Assembly: GCA_963920635.1 (NCBI GenBank)
Contig: OY987302.1
Location: 28,309,278 to 28,373,277, forward strand
Direction: 5' to 3'
Source: Pseudeuparius sepicola
Lineage: Eukaryota > Arthropoda > Insecta > Coleoptera > Anthribidae
DNA: 64,000 nt
The translations under genes were made by a program, and so were the position numbers. Numbering within the stretch: position 1 is the stretch's first letter; each line of letters begins with the position of its first letter. This document shows positions 41,622 to 53,704 of this stretch, piece after piece. Under the pieces are notes generated by a model. It saw only the letters and a program-made list of their open reading frames with translations, had not been told where the DNA came from and made no database searches.

Positions 41622-41994
41622 ATGCGTTAAAGCAAGCGGCGAGAGCGTAATTCTGCCCCGCAATGAACAGTTGGTTGCCTATCCTATCTTGACAACAGGG
41701 GCTTATGGCTAACCGTACGCTACGCGCAGTCTATTGATGGCAAGTCTCTGCTAATTACTCATAGAAGGGGGGGGGGGGTTGCCATTTGAAAAAATTGCCG
41801 ATGACATCATATCCGGAACAACGATGACCTCACAGATTTCAGTGAAACGTCACAAAATGTCATTTTTTAAAACAAAATCGAGGATTTTTTTTAACCATGT
41901 TTTTTCAGAAGTAATGATTTTATGCGTTACTTTACGGACACAGTGTATATATTTAACAATTTAACAAATGAAATAAGTAGCATATTTACAACAA

Positions 41995-44990
41995 ATTTTC
42001 AACGTGTCCTCCATCATTCGCTAAGCACATCTCCAGGCGTTTCTTAACATGTTGGGTTGCATTTTTTAACATGTTTCTTGTTATAGTCATACAAGCGTCC
42101 CTAATTTTTTGTTTTAAATGATTCACATTCCTCGACGGTGTTTTATAGACCTCATTTTTTAATTTCCCCCATAAGAAGTAGGTAGTCTAATGGCGAAAAG
42201 TCGGGAGACTTAGGAGACCACATGTAGATAATGTAAAGAATCAAATGAATTTAGTAAAAGTATTTGTTTTGTTATGCTTTAGGATTATACCTGATAGTAT
42301 TATTTGTGCCAATCCATCTATTTCTAAAATTATTCTCGCATTATAGTGGAGTCAACCAGGAAAATAACTTCGAACAAATTCCGGGAGTTTTAGGTTTTGT
42401 TGGAATGTGTTCGTTTTGATGTCTTAAAACAAAATCCGAAGAGTCCGCAGCGCAAAATAGTGTGCGATTTTTTTATTTAACAATAACTGTCAAAAATATA
42501 GTTTTTTGTTAGCAACTTATTTAATAAGCGTTTTTATAGAATTTAATTTTCTTTAAGATCATACGTTTTCACGCTTCCTCGTATTTAAGAGGCAGCCGAA
42601 ATTGAGAGCGGCGCATGGAGCGCGAGACAGTTAAACAGTAATAACTTTTTACTCACACAACTAATTCATATGCAACAAAGTTTATTGGAAAGTGACCCCG
42701 TAAAGCAATTAAAAAATTATGTAGCATTAATTTCCATGAAGGGATACACCTGTCATATTATTGTAAAGTTGGTCTTGATCAAAATTTCATGCATTTTTAC
42801 AATAATTGACGTTACATGGTCAATTTGTAATATTTTTGAGCAATATTACAGAATGTTTATACTAAATGTATGTACTATTGAAAGAGCAATATAAGATTAC
42901 GATATAAAACCTCGTTTTTTTTTTGTCACTTTTAACATAGAGATTTTTCATAAATTCTTGCTATCGTATATTCAATATTTATTTCAAACGCTCATAATAT
43001 CCGCATAAAATTAGATATTGAAACTCAATAGGTGACTTTTTTTAAGCTTAAAATGGGTGGTTTTTGATAGCATAAGTAATTTTAATGTATTTCTCTTTTT
43101 TCTCGTTTATTTTTGCAGTAAACGGCGTTATAATTAATTTCCCGAAACGCAGAACTCAATTTTGTTATTTTTAAATCCAAGAATGAAGCTGAAGGAGGTT
43201 TCTTACTGGGATGAGACCAATCCTAAGTGAGAGTACACGTTTTAAACTTCCGATTTCCTAGTCAAAAGATTTTTTTCTACATAATTTCCGCTCGTGATTA
43301 TTAGCTTTTGGAAAAAAACTCTCTTCATACAATAATACGAATTCCCTAATAAATATAAATAAATATAATAATTTCCGCTTTCTTTGTCGTAAATACTTCA
43401 TACATGTTTGTATACTACTATTATAGTCCTCATTTTCGATCCACTGAGAACATGCGTTTGTGTGTGTAAGGGTGTATGTGCGTGTATTTGTGAGGCGTGT
43501 TAGTCGGCAGGTAGTCGGCAGATGTCGTTCTGTTCCCTTAAAGCACAGCTTGTATTGGCCTGGGGACGAATGGCACAGCCTATATATATCCCCCGAAAAT
43601 CCAAGCTATATACCGGGTGTTTCATTAAGGGTGAAGAAGTACCATATCTCAGAAATTAATAGTCCTGGAGCTTTGGGAAAAAATCTTCTTAAGTAATATG
43701 GTCACGAAAAATCGCTGGAAATTATTTTTAAGTTTGTAGGGCGGCCGCTAGGGGGCGTATTCGCAACAGTAAATTTGAAAAATGAGTTTTCTAAAAAAAA
43801 ACAACTAATAAATATTTAAATTTATTGCAGTCTTCAGCAAATTCTGAACAATTTTCGTTAAGGATTTTTTGCGCTTGCTCTTCAAATAGAGGTGAGACGG
43901 GCGGATAAACCTTGACTTGCTGCTAACTCCGGTTTGGTTGAATTTGGGCTTGCTGGAGAGACATTTCCTTCTTCTATCAAATGATTGTCCAGTATCCAGT
44001 AAGATCATTTCGAATTTCGTGGTCACCGCTATAGAGGGCGCAATTCGAAAAATTTCCCTTTTATTACAATTTTCTCAGAAATTTTAAATTCAATGACATC
44101 TTTATTCTGTTATAATCGAAAAGTAGATTACATTTACAACAAAAAATACTTTGGTATTTCGATATCTTCATTAGTTTTGGAGTTATCGCCAAATGAATAA
44201 TTATAAACATGTTATTTGAAAGAAGAAGGTAGGTATTTGTTTTCAAAAATTTCCGTGGTCAAGCATGCCATGAAATAAATAAAAATCTGCTTGAGCTTTT
44301 CGTAAATAGCTAGATTTTCACTTTTTATTCCGTTAAACGTATTTCTAATTTACTTACCTTACCTGTCGTATTGATATGAGATTATGATGATTATGAAGAA
44401 AATTCTATTATTCTTGCATTCAACTTCATTTTTACTAGGCGTCATTTTGTTTTTAATTTTTTTTACTTCATATTCATAATCGGCATCTCAAAAAACATAA
44501 AAGTATATATTTTCATTAAAAGATAACGATTCTACATTAATTGTAGACGATTTTTGAGAAATTTCGGTGAAAAATCGATTTTCTATTTTTTTTTAAAGCG
44601 CAGTTTTTCAACCTGCGGACTTTTAAATAAAAGTATGTTTGAAGGTGTTTCAAAAGGTTTTATTCAAATCCATGACTTCCCTAATTAATTCCTAATTAAC
44701 ACCATTTTTCGCCTACGTTGACTCCACTATTATGCACTGGTGCTCCATCTCGTTGAAACCACATAATTTGGGGATACATATTATCATGTCTTGCCTTTTC
44801 TAGCGTTAAATGCATCTACATTATTTCTTAATGTATGTTCTAAACGCTGGAACATTTTGTAGCTAGGGGCATATAGTTCTGGATATCGTTGCCGATAAAT
44901 ATTGCAGGCCAGCCTAGAATTTTTTCTGGCTTCCGCATAAACAAATTACATGTCCACTTTTTCTTCATGACTAGCCATTGCACTTAAAAT
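41995..44990 (-). pseudogene. Mariner-like transposase, interrupted
   Basis: Minus strand: 'QIMWFQRDGAPVHN' (second catalytic Asp) near 44720-44770, then after the insertion 'NNFRNRWIGTNNT', 'WSPKSPDFSPLDY' (third acidic motif) and a C-terminus 'HVKKRLEMCLANDGGHVENLL' ending at 41995. Frameshifts and stops are present. The 5' part beyond 44990 is unclear. Confidence 0.7.
42344..44730. mobile_element. 2.4-kb insertion with TAGTGGAGTCAAC ends
   Basis: Starts TAGTGGAGTCAAC and ends GTTGACTCCACTA, inserted exactly between two parts of the mariner transposase frame and flanked by TTA on both sides. A 3-bp TTA duplication would suit PIF/Harbinger, but no transposase is seen. The interior is AT-rich, with a CGGGTGTTTCATTAAGGGTG block near 43614 that may be the tip of another foldback. 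Confidence 0.55.
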
Positions 44991-45546
44991 TTTTTTGGGT
45001 TAATCACTGATAATTTTGAACTTGACAGTTTAAGTTAAACCAAGCAAAAACAAAGAAATGTCATGGCCTATGTGATTAATATTTTAATCCTTTAAATTAA
45101 TGATGTGAGGGTGTATTAGTTTGTTGATTTGCAAAAATATCCTGTACGATATACTTCTGGCTATTTAACATTAGATAAGACAAAATAATAAGGAAGCCGA
45201 GAAGTGACGAAAATGTGGCAATGGGGTTAAATTATGCAACGGAAGATTTAATATTCAATGACCCAAAAATTTTTAAACCAAATTAAGTGTCAAAATGTTT
45301 AGCTACATTATATACAACAACTGTAGCCCATTAATAGTGGAGAAAAAAGTTATGGACGCTTTATTAAAAAATGCAACGCAACATTTTAAGAAACGCCTAG
45401 AGATGTGCTTAGTGAATGATGGAGGTCACGTTGAAAATTTGTTGTAAATATATTACTTATTTAATTAGTTAACTAGTTATATATTATGTCTATATATATG
45501 TATATGGATATAAGAGGAGGGGTAGTCGTGGCTTGACTAGTTAAAC

Positions 45547-48036
45547 AACAAGAACCAAATTTATAACCCGCATATATCTGGTTTGAATTTAAACGTAGAC
45601 AAAATCAATCATATAATAGAATTTTTAATCAAATAAAAGAAACTAATGTACGTAAATTTGAGCATCTTAAAAATGAAAATAAAATCAAACTTAAAATAAA
45701 TCAACGTTGGTTTAAAAATCTTACAAATGTTGATATTCCTATCGAAGTTAAGAATATTCTATCACTTGGTCCAAAATTTAGTTTACCACCAACTAAAACT
45801 GACATTTCTATTAAGAATCTCTTAGCAGATGTGGAATTCTCTCTTGAACAAATAAATAATCACGATCAAAAAAACATTATCCTTTGTCAGATGACTAATA
45901 TAATAACTAATTTCATTAATCATTTTCCAACGCATTATTCTGAAATTACCTCTTGGTATAATACTACAAAAAAGTTTTTGAAAGAGCACCCAGAAATTAT
46001 TGTAGTTAAGTCTGATAAAGGTAATGTTTCAGTTATCATGTTTAAAAACGAATACAGTGAACTTGCAAATAATATGTTACAAGATCCAACTTATTATATC
46101 AAATTACCAAGAGATCCAACTAATACCATACAACAAAAAGCTAATAATTTAGTTAGTAATTTAACTAAAACTAAAGAAATAGAAAAAGATGTTGCTAAGT
46201 CTTTAAAAATATACAATTCTATTGCCCCAAAATTTTATGGATTACCAAAAATCCATAAACCTAACCTAGCTCTTAGACCTATCATTGCTTCAATTGATTC
46301 ACCAACTTAGTACATCTTATGAAGAAAATAATACTTATTTTATTAAAGATTCTTTTAGTTTTGCAGAAAAATTCAATAATTTCCAACTCCCTGAAAATTA
46401 TGTCATTATAAGTTTAGATGTTGTTTCTTTATTCACTAATATTCCATTAGAACTTACTTTAAGTTGTATAGAAAGAAAATGGAATAGTATCAAACATCAT
46501 TGTACTATTAAAAAGGAAAGTCTGTTTATATTTTTGAGATTTGTTTTTAATAATACTTATTTTTCATTAGACAATCAATTTTATAAACAAATTTTTGGTA
46601 CACCAATGGGATCTAATATTTCACCAATCATTGCTCAATATGTTATGGATGAACTTCTTGAAAATTATATACCAAAATTATCTTTTGAATTACCATTCTT
46701 ATTAAAATATGTTGATGATATAATTTGTTCAATACCTAAAGGTAAAGAGCAAGAGATTTTACAAGTATTTAACAGTTACAACCAATATATACAATTTACT
46801 CTGGAACCTGAAAATCATAATAGTGTACCTTTCTTGGACACTAAAGTGATCAGAAAAGCAGATAATAGAATAATATTGGATTGGTATACTAAACCAACTT
46901 GTTCTGGTAGATACACTAATTATTTTTCGTACCACACTGAAAAAACTAAAATAAATTTAGTGCTAAGTATGAAAAATAGAATCTCAAAATTATGTCACCC
47001 ATCACTTATAAAAAAGAATTTAGTTAAATTAAAAAAACTTTTTATTGATAATTCTTATCCTGAAAAACTTTTAAACAAATTATTGTTTTCAACAAGAACA
47101 TCTAATAATATATCAGATCAGCAACCTTTAGATCAACAACCTAGTACAATTTCGAGTAATAATATTAATTTAAATCTTAAAATATACAGATCTTTTCCTT
47201 ATATTAAAGACCTAACACCAAAAATTTCAAATTTATTAAAAAAAGAAACCAATGTCATAAGTGCTAATAAAACAATAAAAATTGTAGGAAATCTCTTTAC
47301 GAATCTTAAGGACAAGGTAAATACTCAAGATAGGTCTAATGTAGTTTATCAGATTAATTGCACTAATTGTAATAAAACTTACATTGGTCAAACATGCAGA
47401 AGCATTAAATCTAGAAATATTTCGCATAAAAGTGATATTCGTCTAAGGCCCGAATCATGTGCTTTATCTCAACATGTTAATTCAACAGGACATAAAATGG
47501 ATTTTGATAATACTAAAGTTTTGGCAACTGAAAGAAATTATTTTAAGCGTTCTTTTCTTGAAATGTGTTACATTAACCAAGTTGAAAATACTCTTAACAA
47601 AAAAACAGATATTCAGGACCTTAATATAATTTTTTCAAATTTACTTTTCTTAGAAAACAAACCAAATTTTACTAACAACAATAATAATTCAAATATACGT
47701 AGATAAAGGTATAATAATAGTAACTAGTGACATTTATATACCTTTAAAAATAAACTATTTTTAAGTGTCATATTGAACTAGATTTTTGTCAAAACTAAAT
47801 TTAAAAATTTTGTACTTTTGCCCTGTCCAATGCAAAATTCAAACATTAACATCTCTACATTATATTAGGAACTCACTTAATTGTAAGTAATTTTGAAATT
47901 TATATCACAAAAACTATTTTAATGTAATTTTAGAGTGACTGAAGAAGCAGTTAAACAACTGCGAAAGCTTTCACCAATAAAAAGAGTCTTCACACTTAAA
48001 AAATGGCTTATTTCCCACTAAATTTGGTTCTTGTTA
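45547..48036. mobile_element. Penelope-like element boundaries
   Basis: ACAAGAACCAAATTT at 45547 and the inverse AAATTTGGTTCTTGT ending at about 48036 bracket the ORF and a ~300-bp 3' untranslated tail. Both lie beside short ATATGGATATA repeats. Inverted or partial terminal duplications are common in Penelope-like elements; exact ends are uncertain. Confidence 0.5.
45567..47706 (+). pseudogene. Penelope-like element ORF: RT plus GIY-YIG endonuclease
   Basis: Open from about 45567 ('WFEFKRRQNQSYNRIFNQ') with no in-frame ATG before the RT; a deletion and frameshift near 46300 splits it, and the second frame runs to 47706. RT motifs: 'VKSDKGNVSVIM', 'FYGLPKIHKPNLALRPI', 'IISLDVVSLFTNIPLE', 'GTPMGSNISPIIAQYVMDE' and catalytic 'LLKYVDDIICSIP'. 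The C-terminus has 'VVYQINCTNCNKTYIGQT', a GIY-YIG endonuclease start, preceded by a linker. This domain order is diagnostic for Penelope-like elements, whose endonuclease nicks the target for RT priming. Only one clear break, so relatively young. Confidence 0.85.
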
Positions 48037-48190
48037 TATGGATATATATCCTATAATAAATAGGTAGTTGTTAGTATATTATATTGTTTGCTTTAGGTAC
48101 ATCAATATATGGAAAACAAATGAAAGTCGCTCGTGCTCGTCGCCCACTTCATGGGAGAGTCAATTAAGTCAATTAATTTAATTTTCTGTA

Positions 48191-49150
48191 GGGGAGAGTC
48201 GGGTAATATCGGACAGTGGGTAGTATCGGACAACAGCATCTTCTCAATTTCCCTAATAGATGGCGTTTCGAATTTGTCAGAAAATGCTTTATTAGAATTG
48301 CCCTAGACACATAATATGTTCAGTATGAGGCCGAGCTTAGAACGGTACACGTCGTGTGCTTTATTTTTTATTTTTTGCCCAAAACAAATTTGCCGGACAT
48401 AAAATTTACCAGTCTATATTTAATATAAACGGTAAGTTCTTTTAAAATGTTCATATTATATAACATTTGTTGGTTATTTTGGACTATAAAAATGGTTTTA
48501 TGGAAATTATCGGAGGGTCGTAAAAAATAAGTTGGTCACTTTTTTCCAACGGTGCTGTTCGGGTAGTATCGGACACACATATTTCGGGTGATATCGGACA
48601 CACTGAAATTTTAACTGAACATTCTTATTTTCACATTAACCCTAAAAAATGCCCAAGAACACAAAAGGAAAAAGAAAAATTGACCAACTAGAGGATTACA
48701 TTGGAAAAAATAAAAATGTAAAGGAAAAAAATATAGCAAAGATAATGTGCTCTGAACAGCAACAAGAAGCAACGGAGTGTATCATCTGTGGTGAAGACTT
48801 CGTCGCAAATTGGATACAATGCATCTAGTGCCATGGTTGGACCCATAAAAATTGTTCTGAGGCAGAAAAACATCAGGTTTATTATAAATGCGACATTTGT
48901 AAGGAGAATTAATTCATGTCCTATACTACCCGACGTTTCAGAAAATTACAAAAAGAGGCCCACTTTTGTTTTTAACGAGTGGAGTTTTTGTTTAAGTTTT
49001 TTTGTTTAATTTTATTATGTATTCTATTCTGAAAAGAGTATAGTTTATTTTAAGCAAAAATATGTTAGCAAAAATATGTTAATATGTAATTTTTTTGATA
49101 AAAATTATTTCAATTTTTCGAAATGTGTCCGATATTACCCGACTTTCCCC
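48191..49150 (+). mobile_element. Pogo-like element of 960 bp with TA duplication
   Basis: GGGGAGAGTCGGGTAATATCGGACA at the left and the inverse TGTCCGATATTACCCGACTTTCCCC at the right, flanked by TA (48189-48190 and 49151-49152). The uninterrupted sequence exists in the other arm of the outer foldback (near 38805-38815), which proves the insertion and the TA duplication. Subterminal GGGTAGTATCGGACA and GGGTGATATCGGACAC repeats occur near 48219, 48559 and 48587. Confidence 0.85.
48649..48912 (+). pseudogene. PHD-like finger ORF of the pogo-like element, one nonsense codon
   Basis: ATG 48649 starts an 86-residue frame with a single TAG at 48826. The N-terminus is Lys-rich ('MPKNTKGKRKIDQLEDYIGK'), like a nuclear localisation tail. 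The rest has 'ECIICGEDF', 'NWIQC', 'CHGWTHKNC' and 'YYKCDICKEN', a Cys4-His-Cys3 pattern of a PHD finger, which ends many pogo-type transposases. No catalytic DDE part is present. Either an internal deletion left just the C-terminal reader domain, or the element carries it as a stand-alone small protein. Confidence 0.65.
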
Positions 49151-49430
49151 TATATTGTTGCCTGTAAATTGCAAACGGAAAAAAAAACAACAAAACGTTC
49201 AAGACAAAAGTTACTTAGAAAGAATAGGGCTACCTAAATATCAAATAAAAAAGGTATGTTCATTACAAAAAAAATACCGGGCGTCGCGACGCCGAGCGTC
49301 GTTTGTCAAAAATTTTAAATTTAGTTGCGATCTAATCTTTATTTGGGCCCCTTTAACGCCACGGACGCAGGTTTTTTTTCGCTTTTCGTTTGCCCATAAT
49401 TGGCCTGGGACGCTGAGTTTGAATGACCCT

Positions 49431-50989
49431 GTAAACAACTTACCTCGTCTTCTTACAATAAAACCATGTTATTTGTATTAGCGTGAGTCATCTATTCCTA
49501 TATACCAGTGTGACTCATTCTGATGTTGGACACCCTCATAAAATCTGCAATTTTTGTCCGATTTTAACCGTATTTTTCTAAAAATAGGTCACAAAAACTC
49601 TTATTCTGGCGCAAAGTTTCAGGTCTTAATCTCAATTTTCAATATGAATTTTTTTTATAGTAAAAAAAGACGAAAACCCTTTAGCGATTTTTTTATTTAA
49701 AATCTGACAACACGCGTTAATCAGGACACCCTGAAATCCCCATATACCAAATTTGAACAAAAAATACACAGGGAGTTCCATTCTGCAGGGTGTCAAAGTT
49801 GAGCAAAATAGGAATTTTACAGGCATCTGGCGAGTCAAGTGTGCCATAGAATTACTTCGAAACAGTTGGATGGTCAACAGGACCACTCACAGTGTTGGTG
49901 TACAAAGATTCAATACAAAAATAAACAGGGTATTTTTCTTTGGACCATCTCAAAATGCTGAATTTTTATTAAACTCTATATGGGATCAAGAGTACTCTGG
50001 AATTTTTGAAAAAATATTAATAGAGACAAGAGTAATTTAATTCTCTACAAAATGCCTAACAACAAATAAAAATCAGTTTGAATTGTTGGACCTTTCTCAA
50101 CAAAGCCACTGTCTAAGATAATACATTTTCTGTGTGTTTCTGTGCCCTCTCACTATTTTCAACTAAATCAAAGCATCCATGGAATACCTAAACACATAAC
50201 ATCGGCGAGAACTCATCAGTTTTATTACAAACAGTCCCAATTTAATTTGTAACAAATGCAAACTAAAACAGAGGAAAACTAAATATTTGTTGCTTCAACT
50301 AATCCGCCATTTAAGTAGATAATTAAAATATAAAATATAGGTTTCCGTCAATAGATGTGCAAAATTGACTTGTATGAGGATTTCTTCGAAAAACATTTTT
50401 TTTTTTGAAGAAAATATATTTATTCGTTACTTTATGTACCTACACCCTATATAGCTTTCTAATAGTTATCTTTTGTAATATGTTTAAACCGTTCTATTGA
50501 ATGCTGTTCCAGTGCCACCAATTTTGGAGTTGAAGACTAAATGGCTTGGTTTATAATATACTTATCTACTGTTACTACAGAACGACGAATTTTCAAGAAC
50601 AAAAACGTTTCTAAGTAATTTTACTATACTGGCTCTCGTGTTATTGAGATTGGGATTGGCCGTGGGAAGGTAAATATAAGCTTACCACTATTCAATACCC
50701 ACGCGTTCCTACGGAATATTTTTATCAGGAGTGTTAATTGGTCAGGTGTGGCTGTCATCTGTGGCCATAACGGCTTGAACATATTTGAATTAAGAATATG
50801 GTACAATCAGAATCAGATACAAGGCATTGTTTCCGGCAGTATCACAATCACCGGATGTTGAAATTGTTCTTTGAATAGTACATTCTCATATTTTGGTACA
50901 GCCTCATAATAGACCGGCGGTACTTCACTAGTCAGATGAAACGTTTTTCAAATCCATGCCAATCATACAGATGAATGCAAATTCCATGA
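49431..50989. other. No recognisable gene
   Basis: Non-coding. Short blocks such as CAGGACACCCTG near 49721 and CAGGGTGTCAAAGT near 49787 look like tips of further foldbacks, but I could not pair complete arms. Confidence 0.35.
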
Positions 50990-51724
50990 ATGTGCCAAAG
51001 AAGCGAATTTTAGGCGCCGCTCGCGTGCAGGCGGGTGTGGAGTTAGATTTTTCGCTTGTGACAAAAAACCAGCGGAAACCAGCGCGCAGAACAAATTTTG
51101 GTGAGCATCTCCTAACGACTTTAAAATGCATGCCAGTATGTTTTACGACAGATTTGCACTGCCAAACGATAATTTACCGATTGGCTTGCAGTTTTGTAAT
51201 GCAGAAATTTATGAAAAGTTATTGTGAAAAGTGCAAAAAATTTCAGGTATCTCCGCTCCGAACGATTTTAAAATGCATGCCATTGACATAATTAGCTATC
51301 ATATTTGCCGGAATTCAAATATACAGTGTGTCCACGAATGGACTTAATTATACTTGTAAAAAAAATTATTTTCAATGTTTCGAAAAAAAGTCATTCTTGA
51401 TAAAAAAAGTCTGCTTGCTCTTAAAATAAGATTGGCACGGGAAAAGTTAACATTACTTATAATGGGTGACCAGAAAATTGAAGAAACGTTAATTATCATA
51501 AGAGTAAACTACCTCTATTTGTAGAGAGATTGAAAAAAGTTATAAAGAAAGTTTGTTCATCGTGACCTGTATATTTTCGAATTTTTATAATCTACTAGTT
51601 GTAACTGATTCTAGTGATATACAAGGTGTTCCAATAAGGACTCCCGTCGGTGTTATCTTGGGAACGAAAAGAGATATTTTAACTCCGTAAACTACCAAGC
51701 GTTCATTTTGATATTGGCATATAC

Positions 51725-53200
51725 AGGGTGTCCCGTTAATAATGGTCCTTATAGCAACTGCGTATATTTCGTTACAAAATATGACCACTGAGGCCAATAT
51801 GCCTAATACAAATGTTGTTTGTTTAAGAGATACAGAACGTTGAAGTCATTCTTTGAAATTGAATTATGGCTACACCTCCCAAAATAAATGAAGCTGCCGA
51901 ACTGAAATTTAGCAATGCTGTGTTTTTGGGAAAGAAGAATAAGCTGAAGTTGTTTTTGGATCATGCTTTTACTCGTAACTTTTTTGAGGTTATCTTTTTG
52001 GTTTTGCAGGTCCATTATTTTAGTGCACCCGTTCATTCTGTAACAAAAAGATACTCTTGTTTTATAAGGATAAAATCAACCGTTTGTGTTGAAATTTGAA
52101 AAATGTGCCCCCAAACACCTGTTGAATCCAATGACGTCAAAACCTATAGACGTGGTGCCCCCTTGTTAAAATGCCCTTTATTTTGACTCCAAGATTAAAT
52201 ATATCCATACTACTCTAAAAACATGCTACAAACAAAGACAGAAAGTCAACCATCAACCAACTATACACCCGGTGATTTCCGGTTATAGTTCCTCCAGAAT
52301 CACACTTGGATATCGCATGTTTTTTCTTGTTTGGGGGCGCCGGAAGCATCGGAACCTCACCTGAAGACTCGGGGGATGGTCTAACGACGCCAGTCTCTGA
52401 GCCCAGCGTCGAAATAAGTTCGCTACGGCTCGACAAAAAGGGGCAATTTCTGACAATCTCGCGATATTTTCGGAATAATTTAATGGTGCGCTTAGATTGT
52501 GATCAGTTCTGGGCGTCAAGCGTTTATCAAAACAAACCTGTCTATAGGTTCTGACGTCATTGGTTGACTCCAACATTCGAAAAATAAAATTTCTACCTAC
52601 CACTTTCAAATGCTGCAGATAAACCGTACCATTTGAAGTGAGAAAAAAAATCCCTATGAATAAGCTACCAAAAATATTTCGCTTTCAAAATAGAACAGAT
52701 TGAAACTCCGCAAAACTTTGACATTATTTCCAGAAAACGAATGGTTTTTTGACCATTGCTCACTTGGCATTTTTCTCCATTTTGAATGGACAAATGATCT
52801 GTAATATTTGAAACCGGTAGCTGAAAATTTTATGTTTCGAATTTTGGAATTAACAGGTGTTTTGAGACACATTTTGCCGATTTCAACTCAAACAGTTGAA
52901 CTTATCGTTATGAAATAAGAGTAACACAATGAACACATGTACTGAAATGATGGACCTGCAACACCAAAAAGATAACCTCAAAAAAGTTATGAGTATGTAT
53001 ACGCAAAAACAGCAGTGCCAAATTTCAGTTCAGCAGTTTGATTTTTTGGGAGATGTAGCCATAATTCTATTTCAAAAAAATGAACTCCGACGCACTGTAT
53101 TTCTTATACAAACAACATTTCTATGAGGTATATTGGCCTCAGTCGTCATATTTTGGCCCGAATTAATATATGCAGTTGCTCTTTGGACAATTATTAACAA
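51725..53200. mobile_element. Foldback element with an internal insertion
   Basis: ACAGGGTGTCCCGTTAATAATGG...GCAACTGCGTATAT...GAGGCCAATATGCC at the left pairs with GGTATATTGGCCTC...ATATATGCAGTTGC...ATTATTAAC at the right; TTTTGGGAGATGTAGCCAT also pairs. Related to the element at 22543-22910. The segment 52100-52920, with its own inverted TTGAATCCAATGACGTCA / TGACGTCATTGGTTGACTCCAA pair, appears to be a later insertion. Confidence 0.6.
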
Positions 53201-53399
53201 GGCAAAAACATATCGATCTTAAAAATGCTGGAAAGTAGCGCATCTGAAAGACCTGTATGGTGCTGGAGAAACTTTTGTTCTACAGACGGTTTTCCTACTG
53301 TTGATGTTAATATAGTAGTTTTTGAGATATTTAATCGCTTTACTATGTCATTTAGAAAAAAATGAGCTAACTCGCTTAAAATTAACTTTTGAGGAAAAG

Positions 53400-53690
53400 T
53401 TAAAAATATCTTTGTAGTTCTCTAGGATGAAGAAATAGCGGCATGTGTGAAATTACTACATTTCCGATTTGACCGGAAGTTACCTAAAAAAATAAATTCA
53501 GTCAAATGGTGTTGTTATTAATAATATAAAACTACCTTTTCTCCAATTTTTAGGGATAAATTATACAGTATGTTTATTTTAAACTGAAAAATGGGCCACT
53601 TCCGGTCAAACCGGAAGTGTAAAAATTTGACACGTGCCGCTATTTTCTTCGGCCTAGTAAATTTTTAATATTATCTTTTTTCATAACCTA
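53400..53690. repeat. Hairpin of about 290 bp
   Basis: The left half reads GTTAAAAATATCTTTG...AGCGGCATGTGTGAAATT...CCGGAAGT, and the right half ACTTCCGGTCAAACCGGAAGT...AATTTGACACGTGCCGCT. No gene. Confidence 0.6.
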
Positions 53691-53704
53691 CAACATACTG
53701 CAAT

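Larger units (their letters stand above)
39518..41750 (+). mobile_element. P-superfamily element with 8-bp target duplication
   Basis: Ends CAGAGACTTGCCATCAATAGACTGCGCGTA (left) and the inverse ending ...GGCAAGTCTCTG (right), flanked by CTAATTAC at 39510-39517 and 41751-41758. Eight-bp duplications and CA...TG ends are hallmarks of P elements. It contains a decayed THAP9/P-type transposase and a later foldback at 40288-41133. Confidence 0.85.
38949..41947. mobile_element. Foldback element disrupted by a P element
   Basis: ACAGTGTGTCCGTAAAGTAACGCATAAAATCATTATTTCT at the left pairs with its near inverse ending at 41947; AAATGACATTTTGTGAC and TTGCCGATGACATC also pair. An inner hairpin at 39160-39515 (CAGCCTACATTGAAATT and inverse) is single-sided. 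The right arm is interrupted at 39518-41750. Confidence 0.7.
41955..45475 (-). mobile_element. Second mariner-like element, interrupted and end-duplicated
   Basis: A minus-strand transposase runs from about 44990 to 41995, interrupted at 42344-44730. At the other side (45358-45440) a plus-strand copy of the transposase C-terminus ('KRLEMCLVNDGGHVENLL') faces outward, pairing with 41990-42080. The end sequences TTAAATAAGTA.(A)TATTTACAAC and inverse delimit the copy. This repeats the outward-facing palindrome seen at 16606-18614. Confidence 0.65.
38524..49430. mobile_element. Outer foldback hosting a nest of insertions
   Basis: The left arm 38524-38945 (GGGTCATTCAAACTCGG...GCGTCGCGACGCC...GACGAGCACGAGCGACT...CTAACAACTA) has its inverse split between 48062-48188 and 49151-49430. 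The 10.9-kb span is explained by later insertions: a second foldback, a P element, a mariner, a Penelope-like element and a pogo-like element. The original element was probably below 1 kb. Confidence 0.75.
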
